The notes under the pieces: model-generated
The model's database searches: none
What the model was told of the DNA's origin: nothing
What the model saw: the letters and a program-made list of their open reading frames with translations, nothing else
Shown here: in pieces, positions 41,213-49,835 of the stretch
Numbering within the stretch: the stretch's first letter is position 1
How the letters are laid out: the number at the start of each line of letters is the position of its first letter
Made by a program: the position numbers and the translations under genes
DNA from: Actinomycetota bacterium
GTDB taxonomy: Bacteria > Actinomycetota > Acidimicrobiia > IMCC26256 > VFJJ01
DNA length: 64,000 nucleotides
Direction of reading: 5' to 3'
Assembly: GCA_009886115.1 (NCBI GenBank)
Contig: VFJJ01000017.1
Location: 1-64,000, forward strand

Positions 41213-43503
41213 CCGTCGACCCGTTCGTGCTGGAGATCCTGCGACACCGGCTCGACTCGATCAACGACGACGCGGCCACGATCCTCATGCAGGTCTCCGG
41301 ATCGCAGATCGCCGTTGAGGCCAACGATCTCAACACGGTGATCATGGCGCCCGATGGACGGGTGCTGGCGTGCGGACGGTACGTGCTCGTGCAGGTCGCG
41401 TCGATGCACCTGTTCGTGAAGCATCTCGTCGACAACTACTCCGAGAACCCCGGTATCTCGCCCGGCGACCAGTTCATGACCAACGACCCGTATGTCGGCA
41501 CGTTGCACCAGCCCGACGTCGTCGTGGTGGCACCGGTGTTCGTCGACGACCGGCTGATCGCCTGGTGCGGCTCGGCGATCCACGAGTCGGACGTGGGCGG
41601 CCCGACCCCGGGCGGGATGAGCTACGACGCTGCATCGATCTTCGACGAGGCCATCCCCATGGCCCCCAGCAAGATCGTCGAAGGCGGGCGGCTCCGACGC
41701 GACGTCGAGCAGGAGTATCTGGTGCGCTCGCGAACCCCCGAGCTGAACCGCCTCGACCTCGCCGGCCAGATCGCTGCGAACCGCATGACCGTGGGCGCCA
41801 TCCTCGGGCTCGTCGACCGGTACGGGGTCGAGACCGTCGCCGAGACCATCGACCTGCTGCTGGGCGCCGCCGAGTCGGAGTTCCGCGACCGCCTCCGGGC
41901 GTTGCCCGACGGGCGATTCCGGCACACCGCGTACGTGGAGTACCGCCCGAAGTCCTTGGCGCCCGATGCTCGTGAGCAGATCTACGCGGTGCGCCTCACG
42001 TGTGAGAAGCGGGGCGATCGCCTGGTGCTCGACTTCAGCGAGAGCGATCCGCAAGCGCCCGGCGCGATCAACGCCACCTACCCCGCGCTCACGAACTTCT
42101 CGATGGCCGCGGTGATGCTGTACCTCGCCGGTGGCCTGGCCTGGGTGCCGGGAGGTATCTGGCCGGCGCTCGAGATCCGCAGCCGACCGGGGACGGTCGT
42201 GCACGCCACCTGGCCGGCTGGTGTGGCGATGAGCACGGCGGCCACGTGTCAGGCCATCCGCATCTGCGTGAACGCCTGCGCGTCCCGCATGCTCGACGGC
42301 GCCGACGACGAGCTGCGGGCCTTGGCCATGGCGAGCTGCCAAGCGGCGGGCGGTGGTGGCGGGATCGTGTCGGGCACCGACGGTGCCGGCCGCCCGTTCG
42401 CCACCATGACCCTCGACGAGCTGACCGGAGGTGGAGGTGCGCGTTCGTTCGCTGACGGCGCCGACTCGTCGGGGTACACGACCTCGCCGGGCGCCGCGTC
42501 GGCCAACGTGGAGGTCAACGAGAGCTACCTGCCCTTGCTCTATCTCCGGCGGATCGAGCTGGTCGACAGTGGCGGACCGGGCCGTTACCGCGGTGGGGTC
42601 GGCGCCGAGCACGTGCTGCGGGTGCACGGTACGACGCATCCGGTCTCGGTGCTGTCGTTCGGGCAGGGCCTCCAGCATCCTGCTGCCATCGGCATCGCGG
42701 GCGGCGAGCCCGGTGCGGCGAGCGGTTTCGCGCTCCTCGGCGCGGCCGAGACCGACGACGTGGTGGGCCCCGAGCTGAGGGCGGGGAGCACACCCGCGGC
42801 GGTCGGCGTCAGCCACCGACCGACCGTTCGTTTGGTGCCCATGCCCACCGGAGGGATGACGTTCTCGGGTGACGAGCGGATGCTCACGGTCGCGCAGGGC
42901 GGTGGCGGTTATGGCGATCCGCTCCTCAGATCGCCGGGAGCCGTCCGCGACGACGTCCTCGACGGGCTGGTCTCGATGGCCCGGGCCCGGTCCGACTATG
43001 GCGTCGTGCTCAGCGTCGACGGAACCGGTGGGGTGACGGTCGACACGCCAGCCACCGACGCCGAGCGCCTCGACCAGCGCCGGCTTCGGCTCGGCGGCGA
43101 CCCGTCCCGCCGGGCCGCCTCGCCGCGCGGCGGGGGACCGCTGATCGCCGGAGCCCTGTCGAACGGCGGCAGCGCTCTGCCCGGCGCCGGGAGCACCGAG
43201 GGCGCTGGCAGCTCAGCGCCCGTGGTTGGTGAGCGGCTCGGGGCGTCGCTGCGAATCCACGAGGGCACCGTGTGCTGCGGCCACTGCGCCGGGTCGTTGG
43301 CTCCGATCGGCGCCGACCTCCACGCGGCTCTGCGCCTGGGCGAGCACCCCGTCGATCGCCGAGCCGTGCACGGCCTCACCTATCCCGGGGCCGAGCAGTT
43401 CGTGCTCCGTCATTTCTGGTGCCCGCACTGCGCAACGCAACTCGACGTGCAGATCGGGCGGGTGGGCGAGCCCCCCGTCCGAACGGTCGAACCCCTGGCG
43501 TGA
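41209..43503 (+). CDS. hyuB: Hydantoinase B family protein with C-terminal Cys-pair domain
   Basis: Encodes 764 residues. Residues about 1-560 are a full HyuB / acetone-carboxylase alpha type subunit (DPFVLEILRHRLDSI start, MTNDPYVGTLHQPD, GGMTFSG and AQGGGGYGDPL near the end). A Gly/Ser-rich linker follows. Residues about 680-764 form an extra domain with CCGHC (Cys near 688-692) and CPHC (near 737-740) resembling the small gamma subunit of acetone/acetophenone carboxylases. The usual separate gamma gene is absent. Start overlaps the hyuA stop. The complex likely carries out an ATP-driven carboxylation or amide-ring opening. The gamma-like domain favours the carboxylase reading, but this needs confirmation. 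Confidence 0.85.
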   Translation: MTVDPFVLEILRHRLDSINDDAATILMQVSGSQIAVEANDLNTVIMAPDGRVLACGRYVLVQVASMHLFVKHLVDNYSENPGISPGDQFMTNDPYVGTLHQPDVVVVAPVFVDDRLIAWCGSAIHESDVGGPTPGGMSYDAASIFDEAIPMAPSKIVEGGRLRRDVEQEYLVRSRTPELNRLDLAGQIAANRMTVGAILGLVDRYGVETVAETIDLLLGAAESEFRDRLRALPDGRFRHTAYVEYRPKSLAPDAREQIYAVRLTCEKRGDRLVLDFSESDPQAPGAINATYPALTNFSMAAVMLYLAGGLAWVPGGIWPALEIRSRPGTVVHATWPAGVAMSTAATCQAIRICVNACASRMLDGADDELRALAMASCQAAGGGGGIVSGTDGAGRPFATMTLDELTGGGGARSFADGADSSGYTTSPGAASANVEVNESYLPLLYLRRIELVDSGGPGRYRGGVGAEHVLRVHGTTHPVSVLSFGQGLQHPAAIGIAGGEPGAASGFALLGAAETDDVVGPELRAGSTPAAVGVSHRPTVRLVPMPTGGMTFSGDERMLTVAQGGGGYGDPLLRSPGAVRDDVLDGLVSMARARSDYGVVLSVDGTGGVTVDTPATDAERLDQRRLRLGGDPSRRAASPRGGGPLIAGALSNGGSALPGAGSTEGAGSSAPVVGERLGASLRIHEGTVCCGHCAGSLAPIGADLHAALRLGEHPVDRRAVHGLTYPGAEQFVLRHFWCPHCATQLDVQIGRVGEPPVRTVEPLA

Positions 43504-43631
43504 CCATCGCCCCGCCACCGTCGCCCCGCCAACACCCCGTGACGAGCTGTGCCGTTGCACGGGATGGTCGGTGATCGGTCAGACTGGAACGCTGCTCGGG
43601 CCCCGAGCACCTGTTCGACCTGGAGGCCATC

Positions 43632-44561
43632 GTGACTTCTGCGATCGACCCGCGCCCGTCCGACCTGGCCACCGACCTCGGACTCGACGTGCGCCCGCTG
43701 TCGGGCAACATCGGAGCCGAGATCTTCGGGGTCGACCTCACCCACACGCTCGCCCCCGCCGTGGTGGCCGAGATCAGGGCCACCCTGTTGCGCTGGCGGG
43801 TGATCTTCTTTCGCGACCAGCATCTCACCCAGGCCCAGCACATCGCGTTCGGGGCGTGCTTCGGGGAGGTCACCCCGGCCCATCCCACGCTGCCGGCGAA
43901 GTTCCCCGAGCATCCCGAGATCTTGTTGCTCGACAACGAGATGAGCGGATACGGCAGCGTCGCCATCGACAACCGGTGGCACACCGACGTCACCTTCGTG
44001 CCCAACCCACCCATGGGCTCGATCCTGCGTGGCGTGGTCGTGCCTCCCTACGGTGGCGACACGCAGTTCCTGAACATCGCGCTCGCTTACGAACGGCTGT
44101 CCGATCCCGTCAAGTCGATGGTCGACGGTCTCCGTGCCGTGCATCACAACTCGCTCCCGATCGCTCGCGGCGAGATGACCTCGGAGCTCCAATCCCAGTT
44201 CCAGTCTCGTGAGATCAAGTCGGTGCATCCGGTCGTGCGCGTGCATCCCGAGACGGATGAGTTGGTGCTGTTCGTGAATCCCACCTTCACGAGCCACATC
44301 CTCGACATCTCCCGGCAGGAGAGCCGGCACATCCTGGCGATGCTCTACGAGCACATGGCCCATCCGGCGCACACCGTCCGCTTCCGCTGGCAGCCCGACA
44401 GCGTGGCGTTCTGGGACAACCGGGCCACGTGTCACCTCGGCCCGTCCGACACGCCGCCCGGCATGACCCGTTCGATGCAGCGCATCACGCTCGCCGGCGA
44501 CGTCCCGGTGGGGCCCGACGGCTTCACGTCGTACTCGCTGCTGGGCGAGGCTTTCGCCTGA
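43632..44561 (+). CDS. TauD/TfdA-type Fe(II)/2-oxoglutarate dioxygenase
   Basis: Encodes 309 residues of the TauD/TfdA family. The iron ligands are His and Asp in WHTDVTF (His near residue 117) and a distal His in ATCHLG (near 268), followed by the Arg that binds 2-oxoglutarate in TRSMQRITL (near 279-284). The N-terminal GAEIFGVDLT and FFRDQHLT are typical. GTG 43632 is preceded by GGAGG. It hydroxylates an unactivated carbon, often next to a sulfonate, ether or carboxylate, with 2-oxoglutarate as co-substrate. It lies 128 bases behind hyuB and may be transcribed separately. The natural substrate is unknown. Confidence 0.9.
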   Translation: MTSAIDPRPSDLATDLGLDVRPLSGNIGAEIFGVDLTHTLAPAVVAEIRATLLRWRVIFFRDQHLTQAQHIAFGACFGEVTPAHPTLPAKFPEHPEILLLDNEMSGYGSVAIDNRWHTDVTFVPNPPMGSILRGVVVPPYGGDTQFLNIALAYERLSDPVKSMVDGLRAVHHNSLPIARGEMTSELQSQFQSREIKSVHPVVRVHPETDELVLFVNPTFTSHILDISRQESRHILAMLYEHMAHPAHTVRFRWQPDSVAFWDNRATCHLGPSDTPPGMTRSMQRITLAGDVPVGPDGFTSYSLLGEAFA

Positions 44562-44666
44562 CCGTCACGTACCACCCCGGACCACCTGCCCACAGCGCAG
44601 GCCGCGGGCAACGCCATCCGCACAGCACGCCATACCGTCCGTGAATCGCCGGCCCTTGGAGCACCC

Positions 44667-45509
44667 ATGAGCACCGAACCCGATCCGGCGTACAGCGAGC
44701 TGCCGAAGGTCGGTCCCTACGCCGTCGAGATCGGAGGTGCGCTCATCTCGATGGTCGAGCCCCATCCGGGCACCGAGATCGCCTACAACCGTTGGTACGA
44801 GGACGATCACTTCTACTCGGGCGCGCTGGCGATGCCGTGGATGTTCGCGGGGAAGCGCTTCGTGGCCACCCGCGATCTCCAGCTCCTGCGCTACCCCGAG
44901 CAGTCGCTCATCGCGCAGCCGATCACCGCCGGGTGCTATCTCCACCTCTACTGGATCACCTTGGGCCGCCTCGACGACCACATCCGCTGGACGAGCGCCA
45001 CCAACTACCGGCTCCGGGCCGACGATCGGATCCACCTCGAGCGCACCCACGTGTACACGTCCTTCCAGGACTACCTCGGGGGCTCGACCGCCGAGGCCGA
45101 CGGGCCCCGCGACATCCACGCCCTCGACCGCGGTTATCCGGGTGTGGTCATGGAGATCATCGACGCCCACCCGGGCACGAGCCGCGAAGCGCTCGATACG
45201 TGGATCGTCGACGACTACGTGCCCTGGGTGCAGCGAGGTCCCCACGGCCCCGTCGCCCAGACGCTGCGCTTCGCACCCCAGCCGCTCCCCGACGACAAGC
45301 AGCCCGACGTGGCCGACATCGAGGGGGTCGAGCGGCGAGTCACGCTCGTGCACTTCCTCGATCAGGACCCGCGCCTGCGATGGATGACCCGGTTCTCACG
45401 CCACGGTGAGCGGGTCGACGCAGGAGGCCTGGGCCGGATGGAGCTGTGTGCCCCGTTCGTGGCCGTCGAGCACGGCAGCAACCGCTACGTCGACGAGCTC
45501 CGCGACTGA
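44667..45509 (+). CDS. Conserved protein of unknown function (YNRWYE-x-DH family)
   Basis: Encodes 280 residues. I do not recognise a named family. It is clearly paralogous to the protein at 56151-56984: both have A-Y-N-R-W-Y-E-x-D-H-x-Y near residue 38, a following P-W-x-x-A-G-x-R-x-V-A-T-R, a mid-protein ALDRGYPG / ALDHGYDG, and a late ERR-x-x-L-V-H-F or RLCQLLF strand. The pattern suggests two ferredoxin-like (dimeric alpha/beta barrel) units. No signal peptide or membrane helix. TTGGAGC precedes the ATG. It follows the TauD gene and may share its operon. The His/Asp/Tyr-rich motif could be an active site; this is inference. Confidence 0.75.
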   Translation: MSTEPDPAYSELPKVGPYAVEIGGALISMVEPHPGTEIAYNRWYEDDHFYSGALAMPWMFAGKRFVATRDLQLLRYPEQSLIAQPITAGCYLHLYWITLGRLDDHIRWTSATNYRLRADDRIHLERTHVYTSFQDYLGGSTAEADGPRDIHALDRGYPGVVMEIIDAHPGTSREALDTWIVDDYVPWVQRGPHGPVAQTLRFAPQPLPDDKQPDVADIEGVERRVTLVHFLDQDPRLRWMTRFSRHGERVDAGGLGRMELCAPFVAVEHGSNRYVDELRD

Positions 45510-45574
45510 GGCTCGCGCTCGCCGGGACGCTCGACGCGGCGGCCACCCGTCGGGGCCTGCCGCAGTGTCGCGGG

Positions 45575-46840
45575 TCAGACCACGCCCGACTCGGGCTCGG
45601 GCTCGGGCAGGTCGAGCCCGTACCAGCGGATGGCATTGCCCCGCACGATCTTGTGGACCACGTCGGCGGCGAGATGGCCGAAGTGCTTCTCGGCCACTTG
45701 GAGGCTCTGGGGCCAGGTGCCGTCCTGGTGCGGATAATCGGTCTCGAACATGATGTTGTCGTCGCCCACCCGGTGCAACAGCTCGACACCGGTGTGATCC
45801 TTGAAGAAGCAGCTCGCGACCTGGCGGTAGTAGTAGGTCGACGGGGGCTCGGGCGTGTGGTCGCGTGTGTGGGCCCAACCGCGGTGGGTCTCCCAGATGT
45901 CGTCGACCCGCTCGATCACGTAGGGGATCCAGCCGATCTGGGCCTCGGCGTAGAACAGCCGCAGGTTCGGATGCCGCGCCAGCACCCCCGAGAACAGGAA
46001 GTCGACGAGCGACGCCGCGCTGTTCGTGAAGATCGTCGTCGACTGGACGGCTTCGGGGGCGTCGGCCGAGGTGATCGAGGTCTTGGTGCCCGAGCCGATG
46101 TGCATGCTGAGCACCGTGCCCGTCTCGGCGCAGGCGGCGAAGAACGGCTCCCAGTACCCCGAGTGGATGCTGGGCAGGCCCAGCCAGGCCGGTATCTCGC
46201 TGAAGGCCACGGCCCGCACCCCACGGGCGGCATTGCGCTGCACCTCGGCCACGGCGAGGTCGACGTCCCACAGCGGGATGAGGCACATGGGCAGCAGACG
46301 TCCGCCACTGGTGCCGCACCACTCCTCGACCATCCAGTCGTTGTAGGCCTGCACGCACAGGAGCGCGAGCGCCTTGTCCTGGCCGTGGAGGAAGCGCTGC
46401 CCGCAAAAGCGGGGGTAGTTCGGATAGCAGAACGATGCCTGGACGTGGTTGAGCGTCATGTCGTCGAGACGGGCCTGGGTCTGCCAGCAGCCGGGGCGCA
46501 TGTCGTCGAAGGTGATTCCGCCGATGTGCACCTCGTCGGGCGAGTAGCCGGCGGCCGCGATGAGCCGCTTCACCGAGTACTTGTGGTCCTCGTAGAACCA
46601 CCACGCCACGTCGGGTCCCTCGGTGCCCGGTGCCTCGATGTAGTTGCCGCCATCGAGGATGGGCGTTCCCGTCGGTGCGAGCACGATGCGCGGGCCCACG
46701 TCGCGGTAGCGGCTCGGGAGCCGGCTCGACCACAGAGCGGGGGGCTCGACGACATGGTCGTCGGTGCTCACGATCCACGGGATCGGGTTGGCAGCAGTGC
46801 TTCCGAGGGGTGAACGGTCGGTCGTCGCAGGGTTGGTCAT
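45575..46840 (-). CDS. Amidohydrolase-2 family protein (VDDH-x-x-EPP subgroup)
   Basis: Encodes 421 residues, a TIM-barrel metal hydrolase/decarboxylase paralogous to the protein at 22308-23468. The N-terminal motif is STDDHVVEPP (residues 26-35), the inner His lies in LSMHIGSGTKT, and the C-terminal metal Asp lies in FETDYPHQDGTWP. ATG 46840 has GAGGTG upstream; a longer frame to 46876 adds residues without family similarity. The gene stands alone on the minus strand, divergent from the acyl-CoA dehydrogenase at 46939. This makes it the seventh amidohydrolase-2 protein in the window. Substrate not known. Confidence 0.86.
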   Translation of the reverse strand: MTNPATTDRSPLGSTAANPIPWIVSTDDHVVEPPALWSSRLPSRYRDVGPRIVLAPTGTPILDGGNYIEAPGTEGPDVAWWFYEDHKYSVKRLIAAAGYSPDEVHIGGITFDDMRPGCWQTQARLDDMTLNHVQASFCYPNYPRFCGQRFLHGQDKALALLCVQAYNDWMVEEWCGTSGGRLLPMCLIPLWDVDLAVAEVQRNAARGVRAVAFSEIPAWLGLPSIHSGYWEPFFAACAETGTVLSMHIGSGTKTSITSADAPEAVQSTTIFTNSAASLVDFLFSGVLARHPNLRLFYAEAQIGWIPYVIERVDDIWETHRGWAHTRDHTPEPPSTYYYRQVASCFFKDHTGVELLHRVGDDNIMFETDYPHQDGTWPQSLQVAEKHFGHLAADVVHKIVRGNAIRWYGLDLPEPEPESGVV

Positions 46841-46926
46841 CGCGCACCTCGGGCTCGCCTGGCAGTCGGCGTCCACCTTCGCCGGTGGTGGCCGGCCCTG
46901 ACAAATGGTGCGGCAGGGGCGACCTG

Positions 46927-46932
46927 TAGCGT
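46927..46932 (+). promoter_or_regulatory. TAGCGT -10 box, leaderless promoter
   Basis: TAGCGT ends six bases before the acyl-CoA dehydrogenase ATG at 46939. No Shine-Dalgarno is present. Fits a leaderless transcript. Confidence 0.45.
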
Positions 46933-46938
46933 GGGTTC

Positions 46939-48264
46939 ATGGCGACGGGAGGGGCCCAGCCGGCGATGACCGCGATCGATGCGCGACTCCGGGTCGACGA
47001 CACCATGAGCGACGGTGAGCTCGCCGAGGTCACTCACGCCTGGCTCGATGCCCATCTGCCTCCCGCCTGGCGCGCGGCCGGCGACCGGGGAGGGGTCGAC
47101 GCCGTCAGGCAGGTCCGTGATCGGCGCGCCTACGAGGAGTGGTACCCGGTGTTCGGCGCCTCGGGCCTGGTCGTACCCACTTGGACCGTTCCCTACGGGG
47201 GCTTGGGTTTGCGGTCGGCGCAGGCCCGGGTCATCGAGACGGTCCTGGCGCCGTACCATCTCGGCCGGCTGAACATCCTCGGCCTCAACAACACGGCGTC
47301 TGCACTGTTCGAGCACGGTACCGAGGAGCAACGCCTCCGGTTCCTCCCGCCGATCGTGCGCAACGAGGAGATCTGGTGCCAGCTCTTCAGCGAGCCCGGC
47401 GCCGGCTCCGATCTGGCGTCGCTCGCCACCAGGGCGGTGCGTGACGGCGACGAGTGGGTGCTCCACGGTCAGAAGGTGTGGACGACCTGGGCCCATCTGG
47501 CCCGGTGGGGCATCGTCCTCGCCCGCACCGACCCGACAGCCAGCAAGCGCAAGGGCATCACCTATTTCCTGCTCGACTTGCGCCAGGCCGGCGTCGAGAT
47601 CAGACCCTTGCGCCACATGGGCGGCACGGTCGACTTCAACGAGGTGTTCCTCGACGGTGCGCGCGTCCCCGATTTCCAGCGGGTCGGCGCCGCCGGCGAC
47701 GGTTGGCGGGTCGGGAACTCCACCCTGGCCGGCGAGCGCCAGATGGTCGCCGGCTCCGGCTCGGGCGGGGTCGACCGGATCGGCGGGCAGGGCACCGACC
47801 GTCTCGTCGAGATCGCCAGGGCCCAGGTTGCGACCACGGGAGTGCGGCTCGACGCGGTGCTGCGCGACCGGCTCGTGGGCTGCGTCATCGAGGAGCGGAT
47901 CCGGTCCTGGACCAACCTGCGAGTGCGCGCCGGCCTCAAGGCGGGGCGTCCTCCCGGGCCGGCCAGCTCGATCGGCAAGGTGATCCAGGGGGCGCTCAAC
48001 CAACGAGTCCAGCTCGTCGCCGTCGAGATGCTCGGGGCCGCCGCCCTGGCCTGGCCGGGTCCCGAGTCACCGACCCCGTCCGACGGGGACTGGGCCGCGA
48101 CGATGCCCGCCCAGCTGCGTGGCATGCTGCGGAGTCGGGCCAACACGATCGAAGGCGGTACCACCGAGGTGAACAAGAACATCCTCGGCGAGCGGGTGCT
48201 GGGTCTGCCTCGAGAGCCCGACCCGTGGGACGGCCGACCCTGGGAAGAGATCCCCCGAGCCTGA
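46939..48264 (+). CDS. Acyl-CoA dehydrogenase
   Basis: Encodes 441 residues of the acyl-CoA dehydrogenase family. Visible are an N-terminal helical domain, the FAD/beta-domain signature WCQLFSEPGAGSDLASLATRA (split by its conserved Gly turn), WTTWAHLARWGI, and the C-terminal RANTIEGGTTEVNKN with the likely catalytic Glu near residue 404. Family members oxidise the alpha-beta bond of an acyl-CoA and pass electrons to ETF. The ATG is probably leaderless. It runs in the same direction as the YceI remnant and the M24 genes. A related, truncated gene begins at 63178 at the window edge. Acyl chain unknown. Confidence 0.92.
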   Translation: MATGGAQPAMTAIDARLRVDDTMSDGELAEVTHAWLDAHLPPAWRAAGDRGGVDAVRQVRDRRAYEEWYPVFGASGLVVPTWTVPYGGLGLRSAQARVIETVLAPYHLGRLNILGLNNTASALFEHGTEEQRLRFLPPIVRNEEIWCQLFSEPGAGSDLASLATRAVRDGDEWVLHGQKVWTTWAHLARWGIVLARTDPTASKRKGITYFLLDLRQAGVEIRPLRHMGGTVDFNEVFLDGARVPDFQRVGAAGDGWRVGNSTLAGERQMVAGSGSGGVDRIGGQGTDRLVEIARAQVATTGVRLDAVLRDRLVGCVIEERIRSWTNLRVRAGLKAGRPPGPASSIGKVIQGALNQRVQLVAVEMLGAAALAWPGPESPTPSDGDWAATMPAQLRGMLRSRANTIEGGTTEVNKNILGERVLGLPREPDPWDGRPWEEIPRA

Positions 48265-48302
48265 CTCCCGCGGTTGTCGTGAGATTCTTGTCGTCTTCTT
48301 AA

Positions 48303-48521
48303 GTTGGATCGGAGGCCACCGGCGACCTGACGCTCCGGGGGACGACGAAGTCCGTCACCTTCGAGCTCCAGGCTCGGCGCAACGGCGACCTCATCGAGGT
48401 CAACGGCAGCATCCCGGTCGTGTTCGAGGAATGGGCCATCCCCTACCCCAGCTTCGGCCCGGCCCAGACCGAGGACAACGGGATCATCGAGTTCCTCCTG
48501 GTCTTCGAGCGCTCGCCGTAG
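48303..48521 (+). pseudogene. C-terminal remnant of a YceI-like gene
   Basis: A 72-codon open frame bounded upstream by TAA (48300-48302) and ending TAG. Its product matches the last third of YceI-type lipid/polyisoprenoid-binding proteins: TGDLTLRGTTKSVTFELQ, then VNGSIPVVFEEWAIPYPSFG, then NGIIEFLLVF. The family is normally about 170-200 residues, so the N-terminal two thirds and any signal peptide are missing. There is no ATG/GTG with a ribosome site at the front. It lies in the otherwise empty 371-base stretch between the acyl-CoA dehydrogenase and the M24 gene. A decayed gene left by deletion is the best reading. Confidence 0.75.
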
Positions 48522-48635
48522 GCACTGCCCCGAAACCTCGGTGTCTTGACACCTTGGCAGCGGCCGTCATAGACCGCAGGGTCGCCAGGTGGCGCTCGGG
48601 CCGTCGGGTCGGGGGCCGAGGTCGGGGAGAAGTCG

Positions 48636-49835
48636 ATGATCGACGCAGCATCGGTCACCACGACGGTGATCGACTTCCCGCGGATGCGGGCGCAGCGCCG
48701 AGGCCGGCTTCAGGAGGCGATGGCCGCGGCCGGGCTCGATGTGCTCGTGCTCGCCGGCCCGTCGAACCAGGAGTACGCCGGGGTCAGCCGGGCCTACGCC
48801 GACGCCATGCGGGTCCACCACGAACCGGTGGTGGTGATCGTGCCCGCGACCGGGCTGGTGCATGCGTACACGCCGTTTCCGGAAGCGGCATACGACCTCC
48901 CCGACGAGCATGTGCACCGCGAGCTGCTCGTCGAATACCCCGAGGGCGTCGAGGCATTGGCCCGGGCTGTGCACGAGGTGGTCCCCGAGGCCCACCGGAT
49001 CGGCATCGACGAGCTCACCAGCCCGATGCTGGGACTGCTTCCGGATCTCCTCGCCGGGATCGAGCTGGTCGATGCAGGGGTCGCCACCGGCCCGGCACGG
49101 CTGTGCAAGACCGCCGACGAGGTCGAGTGCCTCCGGGTCGCGCAGCGCATCAACGAGATCGCCATGTACGACGTCGAGGCCGTGCTGCGTCCGGGTGTGC
49201 GCCAGAACGAGCTGTCGGCCGTCTTCCTCCGCCGGGTGTTCGAGCTCGGCATCACGTGGAGTTGCATCGACCCGATCTGGAACATCACCCCGCCGTCGGT
49301 GACGCTCCAGACCCCCACCACCCATGGCGGGGTGGGCTTTCCGCTCTCGAGCAACGACCGCTTCGTGCGTGAGGGCGATCTCGTGCTGCCCGACACCGGG
49401 ATCGTGTGGAACGGCTATCACTCCGACTTCGGCAAGACCTGGATCTGCAGCGTCGATCCCCGACCGTCTCCCGAGCTCCGCGATTGCTACCGGCGCTGGC
49501 GTGACGTGATCGAGACGGCCTACGCGGCGATCAAGCCCGGTCGCACCTGTGGCGACGTGGTCCGCGACGTGATGGCCGTCGAGCCCATCTTCGGGTTCCC
49601 CCACTTCTACCTGGCGCATGGCGCGGGCTGTGACTCCGCCGAGATGCCGTTCCTGGGTTCGGAGCTCGGCTTCGAGATCGAGGACACCATCGAGCTCCAG
49701 CCCGGGATGACCTTCGTGCTGGAACCGATGATCTGGCATGAGGGTCACGGCGGATACCGGAGCGAGGAGGTCGTCCACGTCACCGCGGACGGCTGCGAGC
49801 GTCTCAGCACATACGGCTACACGCCGTTCGAGTGA
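48636..49835 (+). CDS. M24-family metallopeptidase/hydrolase (Xaa-Pro dipeptidase-like), active-site intact
   Basis: Encodes 399 residues: a creatinase-like N-terminal domain (about 1-150) and a pita-bread M24 domain. All five metal ligands can be placed: Asp in VLPDTG (near 253), Asp in YHSDFGKTW (near 264), His in LAHGAG (near 327), Glu in VLEPM (near 364) and Glu in RSEEVVHV (near 378). GGGGAGA precedes the ATG. Its stop overlaps the GTG of the next gene, which codes for a relative that has lost the ligands. Hydrolyses an imide/peptide bond or creatine-like C-N bond; the exact substrate is unknown. Likely acts as a complex with its neighbour. Confidence 0.88.
   Translation: MIDAASVTTTVIDFPRMRAQRRGRLQEAMAAAGLDVLVLAGPSNQEYAGVSRAYADAMRVHHEPVVVIVPATGLVHAYTPFPEAAYDLPDEHVHRELLVEYPEGVEALARAVHEVVPEAHRIGIDELTSPMLGLLPDLLAGIELVDAGVATGPARLCKTADEVECLRVAQRINEIAMYDVEAVLRPGVRQNELSAVFLRRVFELGITWSCIDPIWNITPPSVTLQTPTTHGGVGFPLSSNDRFVREGDLVLPDTGIVWNGYHSDFGKTWICSVDPRPSPELRDCYRRWRDVIETAYAAIKPGRTCGDVVRDVMAVEPIFGFPHFYLAHGAGCDSAEMPFLGSELGFEIEDTIELQPGMTFVLEPMIWHEGHGGYRSEEVVHVTADGCERLSTYGYTPFE

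Noticed and set aside
48303-48521. YceI-like frame considered as an intact small gene
   Set aside because: No start codon with a ribosome site or -10 box, and only the last third of the family is present.
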